A DNA stretch of 64,000 nucleotides, from contig NW_003314272.1 of the NCBI RefSeq assembly GCF_000143415.4, forward strand, positions 2,319,728 through 2,383,727, read 5' to 3'. Shown here in pieces: positions 14,787 through 23,976 of the stretch. The notes under the pieces are model-generated. The model was not told the origin of the DNA and did no database searches. It saw nothing but the letters and a program-made list of their open reading frames with translations. A program made the translations under genes and the position numbers. The number at the start of each line of letters is the position of its first letter. Positions within the stretch are counted from its first letter, which is position 1. The stretch comes from Selaginella moellendorffii. Lineage: Eukaryota; Streptophyta; Lycopodiopsida; Selaginellales; Selaginellaceae.

Positions 14787-15653
14787 CTACTCCTCGCTCA
14801 GAAGCCTCGTGAGAACCGGAGCCAGGATCTGAGGATGCGTGACGTGCGGGAGGTGTCCGCGGGCATCCAGGATCTCGAGCTCCCCTCCCAGCTGCTGGTG
14901 GAGATACTTGGCCACGGCTTGCGGCACCGCGAAATCCTCCTTGGTCTGGATAACATGGCACGGCACAGTGACGAGCGACAGTACTTTGCGAAGGTCGCTC
15001 TTGAAGATGGTCTCGGCTATGAGCAGCATGAAGTCGGGCTTTACGACGGACAGGAAGGCCATGTAGCGCTGGATACATTCTTCGCTCGCCTCGGGTCCCA
15101 GAGCGGCAGGGGCGAATCCTTGCAGCCACGAGGCATGGTCTCGCTTGATCGCGGCCAGGAGCTCGTCAACGTCCTGCTGCTCGAAGCCTCCCTCGTAGCC
15201 AGCGTCATTGATGTACCTGGATGGAGCAAGATCAATCGAGGACTTTGAAGGGAACTTCGAAGAACAAGAGTAGCAGTAGTACCTGGGCGAAGCTCCGAGG
15301 AGGACGAGCTTGGAGAAGAGGTCGGGGCGAGCGGCGGCGGCGAGGCAGCCAATCAAGCCCGACATGGAGTGGCCGACGTAGAGGCACTTGCCGAGCTGGA
15401 GCTCGGACAGGATGGCGATGAGATCCTCGGCAAAGCCTTCCATGCTCCGGTACCTGGACGCATCAAAGTCATCGTCGCTAGTAGCTCCTCCATGGCCCCG
15501 GAGATCGTAGAGCAGCACGGAGTAGCGCGGCAAGAGATGCGGGAGGAGCCCCTCCCACGCGCCTTGGCTGGCTCCAAAGCCGTGGGAGAGGACCACGAGC
15601 TCTCGGCCTTGGCCGAGGATCCGGACGTTGTGGATCTTCGCCATAGTTGACAT
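14787..15653 (-). CDS. Alpha/beta hydrolase of the KAI2/D14/RsbQ family
   Basis: Members are receptors/hydrolases for karrikins and strigolactones in plants, or the bacterial stress protein RsbQ. There are two exons with a short intron (about 15,222-15,285) inside GASPR-YINDAGYEGGFEQ, a splice point and motif typical of the family. The oxyanion segment LSHGFGASQGAWE, the nucleophile elbow VGHSMSG (Ser about 96), the Asp in QTKEDFAVP and the His in ARGHLPHVTHP complete the triad. The loop after strand 4 reads LYDLRGHGGA rather than the plant LYDNMGAGTT form, so it is a divergent member; signalling function is uncertain. The ATG at 15653 was chosen; a second in-frame ATG is at 15644. Confidence 0.88.
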   Translation of the reverse strand: MSTMAKIHNVRILGQGRELVVLSHGFGASQGAWEGLLPHLLPRYSVLLYDLRGHGGATSDDDFDASRYRSMEGFAEDLIAILSELQLGKCLYVGHSMSGLIGCLAAAARPDLFSKLVLLGASPRYYCYSCSSKFPSKSSIDLAPSRYINDAGYEGGFEQQDVDELLAAIKRDHASWLQGFAPAALGPEASEECIQRYMAFLSVVKPDFMLLIAETIFKSDLRKVLSLVTVPCHVIQTKEDFAVPQAVAKYLHQQLGGELEILDARGHLPHVTHPQILAPVLTRLLSEE

Positions 15654-15748
15654 CGTTCGAGCTTGGAAATGCAAACGCTCTAGACTTCTTCTCCGGAAAG
15701 CTTGGGCTCTTGGAACTTGGAAAATGCAAAGCTCTAGAGTGGTACACT

Positions 15749-15768
15749 CTTCTTCTTCTTCTTCTTCT
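15749..15768. repeat. CTT/GAA microsatellite
   Basis: About six CTT units (GAA on the transcribed strand) lie between the TATA box and the ATG of the hydrolase gene, probably in its 5' UTR. Confidence 0.75.
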
Positions 15769-15806
15769 CTACCCTGTTCTAGAGAGTGCTAGCCAGGCCC
15801 CGCTAC

Positions 15807-15813
15807 TTATATA
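15807..15813 (-). promoter_or_regulatory. TATA box of the hydrolase gene
   Basis: TATATAA on the minus strand, about 155 bp upstream of the ATG at 15653. Confidence 0.45.
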
Positions 15814-16496
15814 CTCGGGAAGAGGAAGAAACTTCTGCTAAGTGGTGGTCCATGATCATTGATCCGCAAAAATGGCCAAAAACAAATAGCGCTGGCTAAA
15901 GGGGGTGGCGATGGTTTTAAGCGGCAAAATGGAAAGGAGAATACGATAGAAGGGAGGAGGAATTGCGAGACTAGAAAGAAACGTGTAGCTGTGTAGCTTG
16001 GCACCGTCTGACCTTGCTAGCCAAAAGACAAGCATCACACACCAAACCATTTGGGTCCCTCCTCTCTTGGAGGAGAAAAGGTGGGGCGTGTCCCAATCGC
16101 CAAAAGCTTCCCATTTGGAAGGGATGGTGGCAGGAAGATGATGGCCAATTCAATGCACAGGAATCCAGGCGTCGTGGCTCAGATGGATTGTCTGCTCGTT
16201 CTTTCCTTTTTGTATTCCTTGGTTTGGATTCAAGGCCTTGTTTGTTCTTCCAATTCTCTCTTGAAAGCCAAAAGCGAGCGCGCTGCACATGTTCCACTGT
16301 CTGCTCGCTCGCCAGCGAGTTTCTTTAATCCGCGGTTGGATCAGAGCGCATGAATCGCCAAAAGAATTGTTAGTTCGTTTGCATGTCAAGATCAAGCGTA
16401 ATCACAGACATATTCTGACTTTGATCAGCGAAAAGCTGTCAACCAACGCTTCGAGAGAGAAAAAAAATCCCACAAAAAAAAAGAGTAAGAACACAG

Positions 16497-16519
16497 GAGA
16501 GAGAGAGAGAGAGAGAGAG
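16497..16519. repeat. GA dinucleotide microsatellite
   Basis: An uninterrupted GA run of about 23 bp lies just past the stop codon of the minus-strand gene, in its likely 3' UTR. Confidence 0.85.
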
Positions 16520-16532
16520 TATTTTCTCTATA

Positions 16533-17018
16533 CTACTGGATGTACGGAATCGCGCTACCATCTTCGTACACCTTAGGAGCGGCGCCGCCACCACCACCTC
16601 CGCCATTGCTCCGCTTCTCTTTGGGCTCGTCGTCCTTGCCATAGATCCCGCCACCGTACGCCTCTTTCGTCACCGGCACAATGGGCGAGATGGTGGTGGT
16701 GGAGGACGACGATGTCTTGGACATTGCCGATTCCAGCGAGTCCTCCCTCTGGAGCCCGCCGCCAACGCCATCGCTGCTGCCTTGGATCCCACTCCCGCCC
16801 CTCTTGATCTCCTCCTCGTCGCCCTTGCGCGGCTGCGGGGCCTTGGGGGGGAAGCTCTTCTTTGCTGCCGTGAGCCCCGCCGAGGAGGCGGTGGAGATGT
16901 CGGTCCTGTCCACCGTGGAGCCCGTGGCGATGCCCGGGCCGAGCTCCGAGTTGTCCAGCCGCGTCTCCACGCTCACTGCGGCGGCATTGGGAGCCGAGTC
17001 CTCTCTGTGTGGCTGCAT
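16533..17018 (-). CDS. Small hydrophilic Ser/Gly-rich protein, unknown function
   Basis: A single-exon 161-residue protein starting MQPHREDSAPNAAAVSVE. It is almost free of hydrophobic runs and rich in Ser, Thr, Gly, Glu and Lys, with a GGGGGGG stretch before the C-terminal PKVYEDGSAIPYIQ. I do not recognise the family. The motif LDNSELGPGIATGSTVDRTD looks conserved rather than random. Composition resembles intrinsically disordered, late-embryogenesis or stress proteins. The four evenly spaced G-boxes 236-342 bp upstream of its ATG would fit ABA or light control. The ATG at 17018 is the first in frame. Function is inference only. Confidence 0.6.
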   Translation of the reverse strand: MQPHREDSAPNAAAVSVETRLDNSELGPGIATGSTVDRTDISTASSAGLTAAKKSFPPKAPQPRKGDEEEIKRGGSGIQGSSDGVGGGLQREDSLESAMSKTSSSSTTTISPIVPVTKEAYGGGIYGKDDEPKEKRSNGGGGGGGAAPKVYEDGSAIPYIQ

Positions 17019-17251
17019 TGCGCCTCCTATACACGCGATTCGCGAATCCAAGCGTTGGAACAGGACGATTGGGAGAGATCTTACCTTGTCCTAGATTCGA
17101 TCGATGCGAGGATCACGCGAGAGAGCTACCGCCAAAAAACTCGAGATGATCTCACCTTGTTTGCTCCTTGTCGCGCTATCCAACAATGGAATAACCCTAT
17201 AGCTTCATCTTCGGCCAAGTGGTCTCTCTTCAATGCGCCTCATGTACCGCG

Positions 17252-17386
17252 ACCACGTGTCCAAAGCACGATTCAACCAAAATTTTCCACGTGTTGGCGC
17301 CCGACTCACCAACATGTTGACACGTGCCAAAGTGCGATTCACCAGACATTGCGCCACGTGTCAGCCCGCGATTCACCAATAATCTC
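17252..17386 (-). repeat. Tandem array of about 34-bp units, each with a CACGTG G-box
   Basis: CACGTG occurs at 17254, 17288, 17321 and 17355, a spacing of 34, 33 and 34 bp. The units also share a following GCGATTCACCA-like segment. The array lies upstream of the small hydrophilic gene. Its last unit overlaps the stop codon and final codons of the DYW-PPR gene. G-boxes in this ACGTGT context bind bZIP and bHLH factors, so the array could be a strong cis-element for the downstream minus-strand gene. Confidence 0.8.
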
Positions 17387-20300
17387 CACACGAGCATTTC
17401 CCGCCCTCGAAGACATGAAACCTCCTGGCGTCGCGGCACACGATCCGGCGCCGCTCCATCCGCGACGCGACGGCGCTCACCGCGTGGCAATCGCCGCACA
17501 CGCGCAGGTTCTTCCCGATCCGGATCGTCGTCCCGGGCGGCGAGCTCACCAGCGCGCACGCCATGGCGATCCTCTCGCTGTGCGAGCACAGGACGAAGCC
17601 CCTCTTGTCCTCCTCGCCAATGTTGTGCGCGATCCCGCCCACATCACCGCTCATCATCCAGCCCCTCATCTCCGCGAGCTTGGCCGCGATCGCGCGGTCG
17701 CCGCAGCCCACATCTCCAGCCCCAAACCGGTGGAGGATCCCCGTTTTATCATCGATCCACCAGCTCCGCCCACTTCTCCTCGGCGCGCCGCAGCTCCTCC
17801 CCAGCTCCTCGATCCGCGACTGCTCCTCCCACATACCCAAGCTCCCGTAGAGATTCGCCATGAGCGAGAATGCCGCGCCATCGCCCGGATCGATCGCCCG
17901 CAGCGCGCCAAACGCGACCTCCGCCACGGCCGCGTTCTTCCACCGGCAGCACGCGGCCATCACCGCCGTCCACGTGGCCGTGTCGGCCTCGTACGGCATC
18001 CCCCGTACGGCGGCCACCGCGGCGTCCAGCCGGTTCGCGCGCGCCAGCATGTCCACCGTACACGTGTAGTGCTCCACGCCCGGGCGGAGTCCGTACTTCG
18101 TCTCCATCGCGCCGAGGAAGCCATGGCCGAGCTCCACCATCCCGGCGTGACTCAGCGCCGTGAGCACGCACAGGCAGCTCACCGCGTCGGGCGCGAGCTC
18201 CTCGTCGCGCATCGCGTGGAAGAGCTCCGCCACCGCGCGCCAATCGCCCTGGCGGGAGTGCGCCGCCATGAGAGCGTTCCAATCGATCAGCCGCCTCCTC
18301 GCCACGGCCTCGAAGCAGCGCCGCGCATCGGTCGTGCTGCCGCATTTGCCATACGCGTCCACCAGGCAGCTCTCCACCACGATCAGGAGGCCGTGCCGCG
18401 AGATCTCGCCATGGATCGCCCGGCAGCCCCTCAGATCCACCAGGCTCGAGCACGCCTTGAGCGCCGCCACGAATCCGGCACCGCCCTCCACCGCTAAAAA
18501 TCTCTCCTTGATCCGCCAGAAGAGCTCCAGAGCCAGCTCCCCTTCGTTGTTCTCAGCGTAGCCCCGGACAAGCGAAGCACACGAAGCCGCGCTGTGGAGC
18601 TTCATCGCGTCAAACACCCCCCGGGCGCTTGTCATGCTCCCACACTTCGCGTAGAGATCGACCACCGTGTTTGCAACCACGAGGTCGAGCTCGCCACCAC
18701 CACCAAACTTCGCTCGAGCTCGTGAGTGGATCGCCATGGCCTTGTCCAGCGACCGGAGCTTCACGAACTTGTCATCGTCGATCTCCTTGCCAGCTTCTTT
18801 GGCAGCGGCAGCAGCACAGGCCTTGAGCACAGCGACGAAGGTGACTGGATTTGGCTCGAGCTGGAGTTGGAGCTCCATACTTTCGAACAGATCTAGCGCC
18901 ATCTCTTCGTCTCCATTCTCCGTGCAGCCGTTGAGCATGACCGTCCACGATACTGTGCTGTGAGCCTCCATCCTGTCGAACACCATGCGGGCGTCTAGCA
19001 AGCTTCCACACTTGGAGTAGGCGTCGACCAGAGTGCTCTCCAAGGTGATGTCCAGCTCAACCTCGCATCTCGCAGCTTCCCTGTGGATCTCCATGCATTT
19101 CTCCAGGCTCTCCAGTTTCGCCACCTTTGCGTCGGTGCTTTCTCGTGCAGCCAAGCCGATGCACGCCTTGAGAGCAGCGACGAACGCCGGAGAACTCGTT
19201 TGAGCGCTGCTTGAGCCGAATATCGCAGCAAAGAGATCCAGTGCTAGCCTCTCCTCTCCGTTGTCTACGTATCCCAGCATCAGCACAGTCCAAGGCACTG
19301 AATCTCTCGGCCTCGCCCTCTCCAAAACTCTGCGAGCGTCTTCCAAGGCTCCACACTTCGCGTACATGTCGATCAGCGTGCTTGTGACGAACTTGTCCTT
19401 CTCAAACCCCCTGTCCCTTGCCTGAGCATGAATGCTAGTGCCTCTTTCCAGAGCCTCCCCCTTGAGAGGCCTCCCATTCCCGTCGTGAGTCGTTGCTAGA
19501 GTTGCGCAAGCCTTGATAGCAGCAACAAAGCTGGTATCATTTGGTGCGAAATCTTCTGTCAACCGAGCCAGTAGATCGAAAACCAGGTGAGTTTCACCGT
19601 TCTCTACGTATCCCAGGATCAAAGAGTTCCACGACACAACGTCCCTGTGTTGCATCCTGTCAAAGACGAGGCGAGCGTCAAGCATGCTCCCACATTTCCC
19701 ATACAAATCTACCAGAGAGCTTTGCAGGAAGATGTCCGATAAGTAGCCACTGCTTGCCGCCTGGGAATGAATAGCCATGGCCTTCTCCAAAGCTCTGATC
19801 CTGACAGTCCCCCTGTTATCCATTCCGACTAGCTTGCCTTCCTCCTCAAGTGCCAGAAACGAGCAAGCCTTGACTGCTCCGGCGAAAGTCGGCGCATTTG
19901 CTAGCGTTTCCATGTGTAGAAACAGCTCAAGCGCGAGCTCAGGCCTGCTGTTCTCTGCGTAGCCCAGGATCAAAGCCGTCCATGAAACCACGTCGTGGAA
20001 ATCCATCTTGTCAAACACGGCCCGAGCGTCCCTCAAGCTCCCACACTTTGCATAGACATCGACCAGGGTGCTAGACAAGAAAACGTCGTCACAACCAGCG
20101 CTAGCAACATGAGAATGAACAACCATACCTCGCTCCAGAGACTTCAGCTTGACCAGCTCCCCGGCTACCGGCTTGCCATATTCGTCGCCTGCCAAAGAAG
20201 CACAGATTTTGAGCACGCTGACAAAAGTTCGAGGACATGGAGGACAACCTTGATCTCTCATGGCTACGTAGAGCTCGAGCCCCAGCTCCCCCTGCCCGTT

Positions 20301-21068
20301 CTCGCCATATCCGAGCAGCAGCGAGTTCCACGAGACAACGTCGTGGCACTCCATCCGGTCGAAAACTCGCCGAGCATCACTCATGCTGCCACACTTGGAA
20401 TACACGTCCACCAGTGTGTTTGCAACGAAGATGTCCTCCAAACACCCTTTCAATCCCGCTGCCTGGGAGTGAATCTCCATTCCTTTGCTCAGAGACTCCA
20501 GCTTCACACCAAAAGCTTCTACTTCTTCTTCATCGTTGTTGTCTTGCTCCTTTCCACGGTCTAGAACTTGTGTGATCGATTCTTTTGCCGCGAGGATGGA
20601 GCAGGCCTTCATAGCAGCACCAAAAGTTCGAGGATTTGGAGAGTATCCTTGTTCTTGCATGGCCGAGAAGACCTTCAAGGCCATCTCTGCTTGGCCATTC
20701 TCCACATATCCCTGTATCAGTGCGTTCCACGACACCACTGTCTTGTGTAGTCCCATCCCCGCGAAAACCTTTCTAGCGTCCACCAGGCTTCCACACTTTG
20801 CATACATGTCCACCAAGCTGTTCGCCACGAAGGCGTTCGTCTCGAATCCTCGGCCTCCTCCAGATAATCGGGCATGAAGTCTCCTCCCTCTCTCCAAATC
20901 CCTGGATCGGCTACAGGCTTTGATCTCCGCAAGGATCTCGGCGATGGATCTCGGAGATAATTCGAGAGAGCTCGTTCGTGAGCTCGAGAAGCGGACAGAG
21001 AATGAAGAGCTGCTACTGGAAAATGTAAGACTCACATTGTGATTCCAGCGCTTCCAGGACGATTGCAT
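17373..21068 (-). CDS. PLS-class PPR protein with DYW deaminase domain (organelle C-to-U RNA editing factor)
   Basis: DYW-PPR proteins choose a cytidine in plastid or mitochondrial RNA through their PPR tract and deaminate it with the C-terminal DYW domain. This uninterrupted 1231-residue ORF has a Ser-rich targeting-like N-terminus (about 1-35), then a long series of P-L-S repeats with cores such as FVANSLVDMYAKCGSL.DA and VSWNALI.GY.ENG. An E/E+ region begins near residue 1000. The DYW domain shows the zinc motif HSERIA (His-x-Glu), the CGDCH pair and the exact terminus CSCGDYW. It is longer than most relatives, with about twelve repeat triplets and variable charged inserts such as GKEQDNNDEEEVEAFG. 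All catalytic residues are present. The ATG at 21066-21068 is clear. Confidence 0.95.
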   Translation of the reverse strand: MQSSWKRWNHNVSLTFSSSSSSFSVRFSSSRTSSLELSPRSIAEILAEIKACSRSRDLERGRRLHARLSGGGRGFETNAFVANSLVDMYAKCGSLVDARKVFAGMGLHKTVVSWNALIQGYVENGQAEMALKVFSAMQEQGYSPNPRTFGAAMKACSILAAKESITQVLDRGKEQDNNDEEEVEAFGVKLESLSKGMEIHSQAAGLKGCLEDIFVANTLVDVYSKCGSMSDARRVFDRMECHDVVSWNSLLLGYGENGQGELGLELYVAMRDQGCPPCPRTFVSVLKICASLAGDEYGKPVAGELVKLKSLERGMVVHSHVASAGCDDVFLSSTLVDVYAKCGSLRDARAVFDKMDFHDVVSWTALILGYAENSRPELALELFLHMETLANAPTFAGAVKACSFLALEEEGKLVGMDNRGTVRIRALEKAMAIHSQAASSGYLSDIFLQSSLVDLYGKCGSMLDARLVFDRMQHRDVVSWNSLILGYVENGETHLVFDLLARLTEDFAPNDTSFVAAIKACATLATTHDGNGRPLKGEALERGTSIHAQARDRGFEKDKFVTSTLIDMYAKCGALEDARRVLERARPRDSVPWTVLMLGYVDNGEERLALDLFAAIFGSSSAQTSSPAFVAALKACIGLAARESTDAKVAKLESLEKCMEIHREAARCEVELDITLESTLVDAYSKCGSLLDARMVFDRMEAHSTVSWTVMLNGCTENGDEEMALDLFESMELQLQLEPNPVTFVAVLKACAAAAAKEAGKEIDDDKFVKLRSLDKAMAIHSRARAKFGGGGELDLVVANTVVDLYAKCGSMTSARGVFDAMKLHSAASCASLVRGYAENNEGELALELFWRIKERFLAVEGGAGFVAALKACSSLVDLRGCRAIHGEISRHGLLIVVESCLVDAYGKCGSTTDARRCFEAVARRRLIDWNALMAAHSRQGDWRAVAELFHAMRDEELAPDAVSCLCVLTALSHAGMVELGHGFLGAMETKYGLRPGVEHYTCTVDMLARANRLDAAVAAVRGMPYEADTATWTAVMAACCRWKNAAVAEVAFGALRAIDPGDGAAFSLMANLYGSLGMWEEQSRIEELGRSCGAPRRSGRSWWIDDKTGILHRFGAGDVGCGDRAIAAKLAEMRGWMMSGDVGGIAHNIGEEDKRGFVLCSHSERIAMACALVSSPPGTTIRIGKNLRVCGDCHAVSAVASRMERRRIVCRDARRFHVFEGGKCSCGDYW

Positions 21069-21152
21069 CTCCCCATGCCGATCGAGAACTTGGGGTTTAT
21101 AGTGTTTAGCTAGGTTAGCTCAAGCCCTAAATTTTTTCTACTGGTGAGCGCC
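21069..21152. promoter_or_regulatory. 84-bp divergent promoter between the PPR gene and RPN7
   Basis: The ATGs of the DYW-PPR gene (minus) and RPN7 (plus) are only 84 bp apart. The gap contains GCCCTAAATT, a telo-box-like element common in promoters of housekeeping genes. Transcription starts must be very close to, or overlap, the opposite gene. Confidence 0.5.
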
Positions 21153-22714
21153 ATGGAGGCGGACAAGGAGGCGTGCCAGGATCCTCGGCTGGAGCTCGCA
21201 CGTAAGCTCTTCTTGCTCTCAGCTCCGGAGATTCCAGACATCGAGAAGGTCCAGCTCAAGGAGGATGTGATTGCGGCAGCGAGAGAAGACGGTAAGAGAT
21301 TTCGGTGAGGTTTTGAGGGATTCCAGCCTCATGGCGGTGTGTAGATATGGCTGGCCCCTACGAGGGCTGGTGTCACAAGTTTGGGTGGGAGATCGATCAC
21401 GCGCTGCTGGCGAAAATGCGGGCCAAGATCGACGAGGAGGTCAGGAAGCTGGATGAGAAGTAAGTAGCTCGCGTTTCTGTCTCTTTGCTTGAATCAAACG
21501 CCTCGCATTCTCTTTTCTTCCTTAGAATCGCTGATGCCGAAGAGAACCTGGGAGAAAGTGAAGTTAGAGACGCTCTTTTGGCAAAAGCGCTGTTCTTCAT
21601 TCGTATTGGTGAGAAGGTAAGAAACGCACGATTTTTGTGGATTCGTTTAATTATTCTCTGTCTCTTTTTCTTGCCAGGAGCTGACGCTAGAGCAGCTGAA
21701 GATTACAGAGGCAAAAACTGTTGCCGTTGGTCACAAGATGGATCTCGTGTTTCACACACTAAGGCTGGCGTTCTTTTTCTTAGATTGTGATCTCATCTCC
21801 AAGAACATTGAGAAGGCTAAGAGGTGGGATGTTTGTGATTTTTTGTTTACTTGGAACTGACATGTTTGACCTCAGCTTGTTCGAGGAGGGCGGTGACTGG
21901 GAAAGAAAGAACCGCCTGAAAGTTTACGAGGGGCTCTACTGCATGGCGACCCGGAACTTCAAGAAAGCTGCGGAGTTGTTCCTGGACTCCATCTCCACGT
22001 TTACAACTTACGAGCTGTTCTCGTATGAAACTTTCGTCTTCTACAGCGTGGTGACAAGTATCATCTCCTTGGACCGCGTTGCTCTGAAGCAAAAGGTATG
22101 GATGAGCAGTTTGTAAGTATCTGTTCAGTACCTCATTTTCTTGCAGGTCGTGGATGCTCCGGAGGTTCTTACTGTCATTGAGAAGATTCCACATCTGTCG
22201 GATTTTCTAAACGCCTTCTACAATTGCCAGTACAAAACGTTCTTCTTCGCTTTCTGTAAGATCCTTGCCTGGCTTTTCTGTGTAGTAACTATTCTGCTGT
22301 TGCAGCTCGGCTTACAGAGCAAGTTCGTTTGGACCGCTATTTAGCGCCACATTTCCGATACTACATGAGAGAAGTGCGCAAGGTGGTCTATGCACAGTTC
22401 CTGGAGTCGTACAAAAGTGTGACAATGGACGCCATGGCCAAGGCTTTCGGAGTGAGCATAAGCTTCCTCGATACGTAAGTACCTCGGTTTCCTTCTCTTG
22501 GGACTCAAATCTAGCCTGGATTCTCTTTTCTTCTTACAGTGAGTTGTCACGTTTCATAGCCGAGGGGAAGCTGAACTGCAAAATTGACAAAGTGGCCGGT
22601 GTGCTAGAGACTAACAGACCCGACGCCAAGAATGCTCTCTACCAGTCCACCATCAAGCAGGGAGATTTCTTGCTGAACCGTATACAGAAGCTCTCAAGAG
22701 TCATCGATATATGA
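21153..22714 (+). CDS. RPN7: 26S proteasome regulatory subunit RPN7 (PSMD6-type, PCI domain)
   Basis: RPN7 is a scaffold subunit of the proteasome lid. The spliced reading starts [20 protein letters not shown] and continues through [40 protein letters not shown] and [20 protein letters not shown] (N-terminal TPR-like helices), then [19 protein letters not shown]-like sequence, [10 protein letters not shown]-like sequence and [19 protein letters not shown]. The C-terminal PCI domain covers [20 protein letters not shown] to the winged helix [20 protein letters not shown] and [17 protein letters not shown]. There are about eight exons with introns near 50-60 bp. The stop is TGA at 22712-22714, and the length (about 385) is normal for the family. 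Confidence 0.95.
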
Positions 22715-22754
22715 AAGGTTCTGTTATTCACTTTTTGTCACACAGACATGTTTC

Positions 22755-23533
22755 TCAATCCAAGAGCGGACGGATAAATGGCAATGCCAAGACTTCCGGA
22801 CTAGCTTTCGCCCGAGATCCGCAGTCAAATGGTGGCTGGGGATCATACTCCACCAGCAGCTGAACTCCTTCTGCAATAACCTTGTCTTTCAGAAGAGCGG
22901 CGAGGTAGAGAGCCATGTCGATCCCCGACGAGACGCCGGCAGCAGTGATAATCTTCCCCTGAAGACAACACACCACAAGGTTGTGAAGCTTTTTCTCTCT
23001 AAGTTTTCTTGGAACACCTGACCTGCTGTATGTAGCGCTTTGCGGAGGCCTTGGCACCAAACTCCTCGAGCTTTTTGTAGGAGCTCCAATGCGTGGTACA
23101 CTCCAGTCCGGTGAGAAGTCCGGCAGATCCTAAGATCAGCGCACCGGTGCAAACAGAAGTGGTGAACAGGGTCGTCTCGTGAGCCTGCAAGCAAAGAGCC
23201 CGTTTCCCAGCCGAGATGGACAAAGCTGCAGGCACTCACCTTGCGGATCCAGTCGAGAAGTGGCTTGTGCTGCAGCGGGATCTTGGTAGGAGGCCCACCA
23301 GGAACTACAATCACATCCGGATGTGGAACATCCTTGTACGACGCGGTGGCCCGGAGGCCCAGATGGGAATCCTGGGCCTCACCAGCCAAGATTAGACCCG
23401 GCTTGTCACTCACAAACACCACAGATACGCCGGGAACCGCGTTGAGAACTTCGTAAGGGCCAACAGCGTCGAGCGCCGTCAGGTGGTCGAAGATTGGAAT
23501 AGCCACTCGGAGAGATCTCTGTTGTTCCGCCAT
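22755..23533 (-). CDS. DJ-1/PfpI family protein (class-I glutamine amidotransferase-like)
   Basis: The DJ-1/PfpI superfamily includes glyoxalases, deglycases, isonitrile hydratase-like enzymes and stress proteins. There are three exons. The first starts MAEQQRSLRVAIPIFDHLTA and contains DAVGPYEVLNAVPGV and the glycine turn VIVVPGGPPTKIPL. The second carries the nucleophile elbow FTTSVCTGALILGSAGLLTG. The third has GKIITAAGVSSGIDMALYLA and VEYDPQPPFDCGS. The layout matches the isonitrile-hydratase-like (YLS5/InhA-like) branch. Two closer paralogues lie at 37.9 and 43.6 kb, but this copy is more distant from them. It ends about 40 bp from the RPN7 stop in convergent orientation, so the 3' UTRs may overlap. 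Substrate unknown. Confidence 0.9.
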
Positions 23534-23976
23534 AGCTGGGCTGGTCAACTGAATGGTAGATCAATGAGTCTTTAAAGGACTTTTATTGATGAAGGTGGTC
23601 CACTTTTGTGAAATGAGCACGTTTGAAACCCCGGAAGTTGAGCCCAGATTGCTGACGCAGGACTTGAGATGACATTTGCATGTGAAAACTGTGCACAGTG
23701 AAGCAGAAGAGGATTGATTCGTTTGCTTGGAATTGAGCTATTAGCTGCCCTCACAAGTCTGATCAGGATGTGAATGTGAGGGATATGCTCACAACGCTTA
23801 ACTTCAACGTGATGACCAGTCTTCGGCAAGAGGTGTTTTGAATGTGGTGCCGGGGCAAGTGAATTCAAGCAGGTTATAAAGGAAATAACTGATGTCGGCC
23901 TGACTATTATCAGTGACGGCTTGGCTTAACAAGTTTCTATGATAACAATTCATTGCATGACTTAGGGCTGTCTGGG
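23534..23976. other. Intergenic region
   Basis: No gene was recognised between the DJ-1 start (minus) and the kinase-like ORF (plus), which are divergent. Short frames here look random. Confidence 0.45.

Larger units (their letters stand above)
15654..16532. other. Intergenic; hydrolase promoter
   Basis: No gene was recognised. It contains the TATA box and 5' UTR repeat of the hydrolase gene and, at the right, the 3' side of the next minus-strand gene. Confidence 0.5.

Noticed and set aside
17252-17386. CRISPR-like regular spacing
   Set aside because: The units are contiguous variants of one sequence without unique spacers, in a plant genome; it is a minisatellite with G-boxes.
16782-18497. 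571-codon plus-strand open frame
   Set aside because: It is antisense to the DYW-PPR coding end and full of Arg/His/Pro, typical of a GC-rich shadow frame.
22141-22344. Short hydrophobic plus-strand frame
   Set aside because: Reads through an RPN7 exon into an intron; the spliced RPN7 frame explains it.
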